From Schlesneria paludicola DSM 18645 (GTDB lineage Bacteria > Planctomycetota > Planctomycetia > Planctomycetales > Planctomycetaceae): 33,287 nucleotides of DNA. A program made the translations under genes and the position numbers. Positions 27,057 to 33,287 of this stretch are shown here, piece by piece (the first letter of the stretch is position 1; each line of letters begins with the position of its first letter). The stretch is from NCBI GenBank assembly GCA_945862235.1, contig CAMAYU010000050.1:1-33287 (forward strand). Reading direction: 5' to 3'. The notes under the pieces were generated by a model, which worked only from the letters and a program-made list of their open reading frames with translations, made no database searches and was not told the origin of the DNA.

Positions 27057-27200
27057 GTCTCTCGTCGTTTCCAAGTTCGCGTGACGCTTGGCCCTGAGGA
27101 GCGTTGGGGCATGGTCAAGCTGACGCCCGAACGACAAGCGGCGTTCGGGCGGGCCGAGCCGGACATCTTGCGGGAGATGACCAACGCAAGTTGAAATCGG

Positions 27201-27275
27201 GCGAGCCGCATGCCGTCAGGCTGCGGGTTTCCAGCGGGAGTCCAAGAACCCGCGGCCTGACGACACGCGGCTTGC
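27201..27275. repeat. Large imperfect palindrome
   Basis: Arms 27201-27229 and 27247-27275 are complementary at about 24 of 29 positions with a 17-base loop; the core is gccgtcaggc / gcctgacg. Probably a palindromic interspersed element of the kind scattered in planctomycete spacers. No second copy is visible in the window. Confidence 0.6.
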
Positions 27276-27317
27276 CGCTTGGTTGTTTGTGATGTCCAAG
27301 CAGGAGCTTGGCGAAAT

Positions 27318-27347
27318 CTCGGTCCCAAGCGTGGGCTTGGGACCGAG
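27318..27347 (-). terminator. Perfect 12-bp hairpin downstream of Gfo/Idh/MocA gene
   Basis: ctcggtcccaag (27318-27329) and cttgggaccgag (27336-27347) are perfectly complementary with a 6-base loop. On the minus strand this is 25 bases after the oxidoreductase stop, followed by atttcgcc, so it is a likely terminator without a strong T-run. Confidence 0.7.
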
Positions 27348-27371
27348 AGCGATCGCTACTGACAACAGAGC

Positions 27372-28709
27372 TTATGCCACCTCGTAGCCCTTGCGCTGTT
27401 CGCGGCCCTGAAACTGGTTGGCTTCGTCGTCGCCGATAATCTGTTCGGTCTCGGGGTTCCATTTGAGCGTGCGATTCAGACGCATCGCGATGTTGGACAA
27501 GTGGCAGGTCGTCAGGATGCGATGGTGCGACCAGACATCACTGACGGGGACCGAGCGGTCTCGGCAGCACTCGATGAAGTTGGCCATGTGGTTGTCGAGC
27601 CGCTTCCCTTTGCGGAGCTTGATAAGCACGTCGTCCGAGATCGGGTTGTCCTTCAGGTCATCGACGGCCTGTCCGGTCAGCTTGCCTCGGTTGACGAAGA
27701 TGCGACCTTTCTCCCCTTCAAACATGACGCCGTTGTCGAAGCCGAGATCTTTCGCGTCGTCGCGGATACGCATCTCGACGCCGTTCGCGAACATCACCTT
27801 TACGTCGAACGTGACGGCGGCGTTGAACGTGTCGTCTTTCATCGGCCAGCCCTTCTCGTAGGGGACGGGATGATCGACGGCGATGACTTCCAGCGACTCT
27901 GGGCCGCTCTGGTCCATGCCGATCCCCCACTGACCGATGTCCACGTGATGCGCACCCCAGTCGGTCAGCTTGCCGCCCGAGTACTCGTACCACCAGCGGA
28001 AATCGTTGTGACAGCGCTGCTTGATGTAATCGACGAGCGGTGCCTGGCCGAGCCACATGTCCCAGTTGAGTCCTTCTGGAGCCGCCTCTTTCTTGAACGT
28101 GCCACCGCGCGGGGAACCGCCGATGGCGCACGTCACCTTGTTGATCTTGCCGAGTCGCCCCTCCTGACAGATCGCGACCGCCTTGAGGAACATGTTGTTG
28201 TTCTCACTGCGCTGCTGCGTGCCAACTTGGAAGACGCGGCCCGTTTCCTTGACGACTTTGCAGAGCAGCTTCCCTTCATCAATCGTCAGCGTGAGTGGCT
28301 TCTGACAGTGAACGTCCTTCCCCGCTCGCAACGCGGCCAAGGCGATCCGCGTGTGCCAATGGTCGGGCGTGCTGATCGTCACGACATCAATGTCCTTCCG
28401 GTCGAGCAGTTCGCGGTAGTCCTCGTAGATGTCCGACTTCCCCCCGGCGATATTCTTCTGAAGCCGTTCGGCGTGGCCCTTGTCCACATCGCAGTTGGCC
28501 ACGATGTCGCCGTACCGCTTAATCGAATTGGCATCGCCGCTGCCCATCCCCCCGTTGCCGATACACCCAACGCGCGGCCGCTCGTTAGGAGACTTGGTTT
28601 CCTGCGCCATCGTGCTGGGCGACCAGGCCCAATACGGCAGCACGGACCCCGCCGCCGCAGCGGTTGTTGCAGTTTTGAGGAAGTCACGTCGTGAAGCGTT
28701 CGTCGTCAT
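27372..28709 (-). CDS. Exported Gfo/Idh/MocA-family oxidoreductase
   Basis: A 445-residue NAD(P)-dependent oxidoreductase. The ATG at 28709 is chosen because AAGG lies 7 bases upstream and it opens with a twin-arginine signal (ASRRDFLKTATTAAAAGSVLPYW, about 5-28); the frame extends 16 codons further without a ribosome site. The Rossmann fold begins GCIGNGGMG (about 48-56) after RPRV. The family lysine motif appears as CQKPLTLT (about 133-140), with Q in place of the more common E before KP, as seen in many planctomycete members. The C-terminal sheet domain includes WWYEYSGGKLTDWGAHHVD near 235-255, where aspartate and histidines line the substrate site. Relatives act on sugars, inositols or modified sugars, often extracytoplasmically in Planctomycetes. 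Substrate unknown; it may be cotranscribed with nothing, as the flanking gene is 185 bases upstream with its own start. Confidence 0.92.
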   Translation of the reverse strand: MTTNASRRDFLKTATTAAAAGSVLPYWAWSPSTMAQETKSPNERPRVGCIGNGGMGSGDANSIKRYGDIVANCDVDKGHAERLQKNIAGGKSDIYEDYRELLDRKDIDVVTISTPDHWHTRIALAALRAGKDVHCQKPLTLTIDEGKLLCKVVKETGRVFQVGTQQRSENNNMFLKAVAICQEGRLGKINKVTCAIGGSPRGGTFKKEAAPEGLNWDMWLGQAPLVDYIKQRCHNDFRWWYEYSGGKLTDWGAHHVDIGQWGIGMDQSGPESLEVIAVDHPVPYEKGWPMKDDTFNAAVTFDVKVMFANGVEMRIRDDAKDLGFDNGVMFEGEKGRIFVNRGKLTGQAVDDLKDNPISDDVLIKLRKGKRLDNHMANFIECCRDRSVPVSDVWSHHRILTTCHLSNIAMRLNRTLKWNPETEQIIGDDEANQFQGREQRKGYEVA

Positions 28710-28894
28710 GAGTTGCCTTTCGTGGTTGAGAACAAAGCTAAGAAAACTGTCGTTCAAGGTGCATTAAAACCGTCGTGCCTGATGTAACGAACCGTCGTGG
28801 TTGGTGTATTTATTCCGGATGTTTCCGTATTCATGTCTGATGCCCATGCGACTGAGTGGAACCGCCTTTCCCTGAAACCGGAACTGATCGGCCC

Positions 28895-31800
28895 TCATTC
28901 ACCCAGCTCGTGAATCGTGTTGTGAATCAGACCGTTGACCGGTTCGCCTTTCTCACCGGTCAGCTTGTAGTCGATCGACATGCACCACGTTGAGCGGATG
29001 TTGGGGAGTTCCAGCTGCACGGTCTTGCGGTCGGGCGAGAGAGTAACGTTCGACACTTTGAGTGTCTGCTCATCGAAGTGCTTCGAGCCGTAGCTGGCCG
29101 TTCGTTTCAGCGACCACGTTTGGACGACATAGCGTGCGCCGTCGGTCGCTGTGGCGGGATCGAGTGGCTCGGTGAATGTGAGCGTGACGCCGCGCTTCGT
29201 CGCCTTCAAATCAATCGGAGCGTGCGCCGGTTTGCCTGTCGCGCGGATGCGATAGAAACCGCCTGACTGAGTCTGGTTGCCGGCCCACGCAAACATGCCG
29301 CAGGCATAGAGGTGTCCGTCTGCTGCCGAGAACCGTCCGCGCATGATGCCAGTCGGGAATTGAGGGATCGGGAGTTCGCACATCCCTCCCTGCACAATCG
29401 TCCTGGAACTCGCTCTCTCCTTCTCCCCGCCTCCCCCTCTCTCCGTCTCCCTTTCCACAAGTTTTTCATGCGGCACGACGAAGACCTTGCCGTTGCCATA
29501 CGACAGATTGAGCAGCGAGCCTTTGAGCGGTCCCCACTTGTCGCTCGTCACCCACAAGAGTTCAGCGGGCGAGCGGTCGAAGGCGTTGGTGATCCAACAG
29601 AGTGGCGGGACCATCGCGCTGTCAGACGAGTCGGTCACGTCGGTGTAGCCGAACAGGTTGCCGTAGAAGTTCGGTTTCTCACCGGGCTTGGCGGGCGTGA
29701 CCCAGTTGATGCGGTTCTTCGGATTCCAAAAGCCCTCCTGATCGGTGACGACGAACGAGCCATCGGGGTTGAGGCAGACACCGTTCGCCGCCCGGAAGCC
29801 CGTCGCGAGGATGTCGGTCTGCGAGCCATCCTTGCTCACGCGGAGCAGCGTGCCGTGATGAGGGACCACCGCCGCCAAAGCGTGTCGTCCCGACTTCGCG
29901 TAGTAGAAGTTTCCATCAGCGTCCGTTTGCAGTCCCATCGCGAATTCATGGAAGTGCTCGGTGACTTGATGGTCGTTGTTGAAGCACTCGGTGAAATCGG
30001 TTTCGCCGTCGCCATTGAAGTCGTGCAGGATCGCAAGCTGGTCGCGACAGGTGACGTAAATCTGGCCGTTGACGATCTTCAGACCCAGCGGTTGGAAGAG
30101 GCCGTTGGCGATGCGCTGCCAAGTGAGGCGAGGGGGAGAAGGGGAGACAAGGAGAGGGGGAGACGAGGAGATTGAAGAAGATGATGGGTTCTGATGTTTC
30201 TCCCCATCTCCCCTTCTCACCGTCTTCCCCTCTTGCCTTCCTCGCAGCCCGCTCACCAGCCAAACATCTCCGTCCCACGAGCAGACCGCCGCGCGATCGC
30301 CGTCGTCGAAGAAGTCGAACCCGGTCAGACGCAACTGCGCGAACCACGGGTTGTTGTCGGGAGGGGTTAGCACATCGACTGCGAACGGCCCGTGGTCCGA
30401 GCCGGGGGTGACTTCGGTCGTGAGGACTTCCGGCCATCGTCGCGGACCACCTTTCGTGAGCGACGCCAAGTCGATCGGAGGAGCCGTCACCAGCGACACA
30501 AGTTGCTCTGCATCGACCTGCGGTTCGCGAATGGCGGTCACAGACAGGACGAACTTCAGCGGATCGTTTCCGGCGGGAAGACGGAGCACCAGCGAACCGT
30601 CCGCGCCGCCCTGCCACTTCGCACCGGCAGGTGTTGGCGAGAGTCCGGCTGCGATCGTCGTCTTCGTCTCGTCGAACGGAGGCTCACCGAATTCGCCGCG
30701 AACGGTTCCATCGTGCCCCTGCTTGGTCTCATCGCGAACGACGTTCTCCTTCGTTTCATCCAGCTTCCAGTGAGCGATCAGGTCGGCGTCATCGGCAAGC
30801 GGCTTGCCAACTTCGCCGTCCTGCATTCGCCGTTGCAGGAACCGCACGTCGGCCAGTTGGCCCACGAAATAAGTCGGATCGGGAAAGTTTGGCGACGTGA
30901 AGCCGATGCGAATCGCCTGCTTGCCAGCGTCCCCTTTCGGCTTGAGCGTCCCTTCACCATCGGGCTTGCCATCGACGAAGAAGCGGACTCGCGCGGAGTC
31001 ACGTTGCCATGTCAGGGCCACGTCATGCCAGCGGTCATCGGCGACATTGGTCTTCCCTGTGACGGCACCGACCCAGCCGATGTCGAACGTCAGTCGACCG
31101 CCTCGCACGAAGAACGACTTCCCATCGGGGCCCCACGGTCCTTCAACCGGAGCCTGACAGAAGATCGTTCCGCCCGCCTTCGTCTTGATGCGAGCAGTGA
31201 TCGTGAAGTCGCGACCGGCCAGATCGAAGTCGTCCCCCTTGGCAACAGTGAGGTGGGACTTGCCTGAGAAAATCAACGGGCCACTCGTCGCCCGCGTCTC
31301 TCCTTTCGAGGCCGCTGGTCGAACGGCGAGCAACGCGACCTCACCAAGGGGCGAACGCGCCTTGGCATCGGCGTCGATACCGATCGTTTCAACAACCGCC
31401 TCGCGCGACGGATGCGTCGCCACCTTGAGCAGCATCTCATTAGCTCGCGGCCCGACGTTGAAGGTCCGCGTGAAGACCGCCTGCGAGTCGGGGCTAACGG
31501 CTCGATCAGACTTCAACGAGATTGCAGACTGAGGATGCGACGTGACGAAAGCGCCCGGCATTTCGAACACGTCAGTCCGACCGACCGAGTAAGAAATGAT
31601 GGCCTGATCGCCGTGCTGATACAGCCCGCGATACCGGCCCCACGTGCGTGGTAACGGCCCGTACCGACGGTCATCGCGACCGAGGACACGCAGTTCGTCA
31701 AACGTTCCGGTCTCGGGGTTCGCCCAACCGGGACCGCTCGGGTTGGCAAAGGCGACATCGCCGGAGACGCGCGGATGAATCTGATGCCGCCCATCGAAGT

Positions 31801-33193
31801 TGATGCCGTGCCAGTCGATGAAGGCGGGAGAGGGCGAATGGGGGACAGGAAGAGGGGGAGATGAAGGAAGACGTTTCGATTTCGCCGTCTCTTTCTCGCT
31901 GTCTCCCTTGCTCCCCTTCTCCCTCTCGTCTTCCGCTCGGCTCCACGCCGCCGAGACCCTCAGCGTGTCATGGTCAAACGTCATCCAATGCCGTCCGCGT
32001 GAGACGCCTCCCGGCCCCAGATCGAGCCGCATGGCGATCCCCTTCTGTGCGAAGTTCTTTCCATCCGTACCGACCTCATACGTCGCCATCAAGTACGGGC
32101 CGTAGTTCATCGCCGACCACGGCTCGAAGTTGGACGGAGCCGGTCCGCGCGTTGATCCCTTCGGCAGTGAGGCAAGATACGCCTCGTCGATCTTCACCCA
32201 CTGAGTCGGGTTGTGCGGCTTGAGGTACGTTTCGCGGACGTAGTGAATCACGTCGTACTTCTGCTGCGGGACCATCCACGTCTGAGGAGTCATCAGCCCG
32301 AAGCCGTGAGTCAGCGTCTGATACATCTTCCACGGCTCGGCCCCATTCTTGAACTTCCCTTCGGCGAACTTCAGTGATGTCGGCAACGATCCCGGCTGCT
32401 CCTTGGTGCCGTGGCAGTTGATACAGAGCCGGTTGTAGATCGCCTCACCGCGTTGAAACGATTTGTCATCTAGCTCGCGCAGCATCCCGGCGTGGTCGAT
32501 CTGCTGCTCGTACTCCGGGAGCCGATACGTGATGAGCGACGCCGCTGGCTGAAGCTGCTTCGCCCGTTCAGGCCCACCTTCGGCGATCTCGACCAGGTAG
32601 CGAACAAGGTCGAGAAACTGCGCCCGCGACGCCAGAGCATTCACTTGCCCGGCTGGCATGATCGAAGTCTTGCCGTTCACTTGCTCGTCGATCTGTGACT
32701 TGGAGAGCGTGACCAGGCCTCCCCCTTGGCCCAACGCTTGCGACACGTCGCGCAGCACGAGCTTGTCCGCGTTCTCTTCCACGAACAGCCCCGTCACGGT
32801 CTTGCCGTCGGCCATTTGAACGACCACTGGCTCAAACCCCTTCTTGATGACCTTCGAGGGAGCCAAGATCGACTGGACAATCGCTTCCGCCAGCGCGGCC
32901 GGAGTCACTGCCGCACTCGTGTCGATCTTGGCTAGATCAGGACCGAGTGTGAGCGAAGAAGAAGTCGCAGGCAGGCTGGCCACCTGCCCCACGGCGTGGC
33001 ATTTCGCACACGCGAGAAATGGCTGATGAAACAGAATCGCCCCGCGCTGCGGATCGCCTTCCGACCGAGCCGCCTTCGCCAACGAGGTGACTCCCTCGGA
33101 CACAAGCTGCTCTTGGAGCGGCGTCTGCCCACGCCCCACATTTACCAACCCCCAAGTCAACGCCAGACAGCACACCACGCAGCGCAACAACAT
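28895..33193 (-). CDS. Giant secreted CxxCH heme-binding protein with LamG-like domain
   Basis: A 1432-residue exported protein. I use the ATG at 33193 (GAGGGG 7 bases upstream), which opens a signal peptide (LLRCVVCCLALTWGLVNVGRG); the frame begins earlier. Two c-type heme motifs are visible: CAKCH at 62-66 in a c-type domain with GPDLAKI, and CINCH at 257-261 (the second preceded by GEAIYNRLC, followed by HGTKEQPGSLPT). A region from about 345 (MNYGPYLMATYEVG, RHWMTFDHDTLRV, FIDWHGINFDGRHQIHP) matches the DUF6797-type planctomycete family. A LamG/concanavalin-like fold lies near 645-820 (FTITARIKTKAGG, HWKLDETKENVV). A beta-propeller-like, PVC-type heme-protein C-terminal part follows (NGLFQPLGLKIVNGQIYVTCRDQ, HEFAMGLQTDADGNFYYAKSG). 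Three low-complexity insertions interrupt conserved blocks at about 417-456, 983-1023 and 1245-1261. Function unknown; probably a periplasmic redox or polysaccharide-binding protein. Confidence 0.9.
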   Translation of the reverse strand: MLLRCVVCCLALTWGLVNVGRGQTPLQEQLVSEGVTSLAKAARSEGDPQRGAILFHQPFLACAKCHAVGQVASLPATSSSLTLGPDLAKIDTSAAVTPAALAEAIVQSILAPSKVIKKGFEPVVVQMADGKTVTGLFVEENADKLVLRDVSQALGQGGGLVTLSKSQIDEQVNGKTSIMPAGQVNALASRAQFLDLVRYLVEIAEGGPERAKQLQPAASLITYRLPEYEQQIDHAGMLRELDDKSFQRGEAIYNRLCINCHGTKEQPGSLPTSLKFAEGKFKNGAEPWKMYQTLTHGFGLMTPQTWMVPQQKYDVIHYVRETYLKPHNPTQWVKIDEAYLASLPKGSTRGPAPSNFEPWSAMNYGPYLMATYEVGTDGKNFAQKGIAMRLDLGPGGVSRGRHWMTFDHDTLRVSAAWSRAEDEREKGSKGDSEKETAKSKRLPSSPPLPVPHSPSPAFIDWHGINFDGRHQIHPRVSGDVAFANPSGPGWANPETGTFDELRVLGRDDRRYGPLPRTWGRYRGLYQHGDQAIISYSVGRTDVFEMPGAFVTSHPQSAISLKSDRAVSPDSQAVFTRTFNVGPRANEMLLKVATHPSREAVVETIGIDADAKARSPLGEVALLAVRPAASKGETRATSGPLIFSGKSHLTVAKGDDFDLAGRDFTITARIKTKAGGTIFCQAPVEGPWGPDGKSFFVRGGRLTFDIGWVGAVTGKTNVADDRWHDVALTWQRDSARVRFFVDGKPDGEGTLKPKGDAGKQAIRIGFTSPNFPDPTYFVGQLADVRFLQRRMQDGEVGKPLADDADLIAHWKLDETKENVVRDETKQGHDGTVRGEFGEPPFDETKTTIAAGLSPTPAGAKWQGGADGSLVLRLPAGNDPLKFVLSVTAIREPQVDAEQLVSLVTAPPIDLASLTKGGPRRWPEVLTTEVTPGSDHGPFAVDVLTPPDNNPWFAQLRLTGFDFFDDGDRAAVCSWDGDVWLVSGLRGRQEGKTVRRGDGEKHQNPSSSSISSSPPLLVSPSPPRLTWQRIANGLFQPLGLKIVNGQIYVTCRDQLAILHDFNGDGETDFTECFNNDHQVTEHFHEFAMGLQTDADGNFYYAKSGRHALAAVVPHHGTLLRVSKDGSQTDILATGFRAANGVCLNPDGSFVVTDQEGFWNPKNRINWVTPAKPGEKPNFYGNLFGYTDVTDSSDSAMVPPLCWITNAFDRSPAELLWVTSDKWGPLKGSLLNLSYGNGKVFVVPHEKLVERETERGGGGEKERASSRTIVQGGMCELPIPQFPTGIMRGRFSAADGHLYACGMFAWAGNQTQSGGFYRIRATGKPAHAPIDLKATKRGVTLTFTEPLDPATATDGARYVVQTWSLKRTASYGSKHFDEQTLKVSNVTLSPDRKTVQLELPNIRSTWCMSIDYKLTGEKGEPVNGLIHNTIHELGE
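29411..29456. repeat. Pyrimidine-rich half element inserted in frame (C)
   Basis: A 46-base run almost wholly C and T on the plus strand, with no complementary purine arm nearby. It encodes the charged segment ERETERGGGGEKERASS between VVPHEKLV and IVQGG. Intact relatives, as I recall the family, run directly between these blocks. It resembles one arm of the elements at 30125 and 31823. Confidence 0.6.
30125..30245. repeat. Purine/pyrimidine palindromic element inserted in frame (B)
   Basis: A purine-rich arm (30125-30170, with gagggggagaagggg) and a pyrimidine-rich arm (30200-30245, with catctccccttctc) are imperfectly complementary around a 29-base loop. It encodes the Arg/Gly then Ser/Pro-rich segment between DVWLVSGL and LTWQRIANGLFQ, blocks that are normally adjacent in this family. 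Confidence 0.75.
31823..31934. repeat. Purine/pyrimidine palindromic element inserted in frame (A)
   Basis: A purine-rich arm (31823-31869, gggagagggcgaatggggg) faces a pyrimidine-rich arm (31887-31934, ctccccttctccctctcg) around an 18-base centre; complementarity is imperfect. It encodes a segment of Glu/Lys/Asp then Ser/Pro between SAAWSR and FIDWHGINFDG, in the same reading frame as the gene. Same composition and frame bias as element B. Confidence 0.75.
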
Positions 33194-33287
33194 CGAAAAC
33201 CCCTCAAGCACCGGTTCGCTTCGCCCCGTACGAAGCATGGACTTGAAGGTAACGAGCCTTCGCATCGGTGTCGCGTTGGCAAGAGGA

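Overview
The window is GC-rich bacterial DNA that looks planctomycetal. It carries several protein families that are hallmarks of the Planctomycetes: DUF1549/DUF1553 proteins with CxxCH motifs, a DUF1552 protein, a very large CxxCH-containing secreted protein with a LamG-like domain, a Tat-exported Gfo/Idh/MocA oxidoreductase, and a divergent Ser/Thr kinase. It also has tetrahydromethanopterin (H4MPT) C1 genes, fae and an mtdB-like gene, as known from planctomycetes and methylotrophs. I cannot name the genus. No rRNA, tRNA, CRISPR array or intact transposase gene was seen.

Layout. 1-7.3 kb: a protein kinase lacking the usual VAxK lysine, a secreted protein with PPC-like domains, a VapBC-type toxin-antitoxin pair on the opposite strand, and a secreted Big2/DUF1549/DUF1553 protein ending at a perfect 19-bp hairpin. 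7.3-10.35 kb: a decay zone with two convergent pseudogenes, the C-terminal half of an MGH1/GH63-like glucosidase (minus strand) and a GAF-HlyD adaptor (plus strand). 10.5-18.7 kb: two tandem cyanophycin-synthetase-like ligases (minus strand), then, divergently, fae and mtdB. Here the spacers hold palindromic interspersed repeats, and fae is bracketed by two inverted copies. 18.9-23.9 kb: a divergent pair, a DUF1552 protein and a PSD1/DUF1549/DUF1553 cytochrome-like protein. 24.3-26.9 kb: an overlapping NarL-type two-component pair, then a small secreted protein made of a duplicated domain joined by a Gly-Ser linker. 27.3-33.2 kb: on the minus strand, a secreted Gfo/Idh/MocA oxidoreductase and a 1432-residue heme-binding protein interrupted in frame by three purine/pyrimidine-biased low-complexity segments.

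How the genes may work together. Fae condenses formaldehyde with H4MPT and MtdB oxidises the methylene product, so these two form the entry of a formaldehyde oxidation branch; the remaining enzymes (Mch, Fhc) are not in the window. The two CphA-family proteins next to them are peptide-bond-forming ligases. One keeps every motif I can recognise. The other has lost motifs in both its ATP-grasp and its Mur-ligase half. A role in making cyanophycin, or in building a poly-amino-acid tail on a C1 cofactor, is inference. The secreted CxxCH proteins, the DUF1552 protein and the oxidoreductase fit the envelope and polysaccharide-related repertoire typical of planctomycetes, whose exact biochemistry is largely unknown.

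The most unusual structural signals are the in-frame palindromic insertions in the 1432-residue protein, the asymmetric CphA pair beside C1 genes, the repeat-bracketed fae gene, and the C10 tract in the 5' end of the histidine kinase gene.
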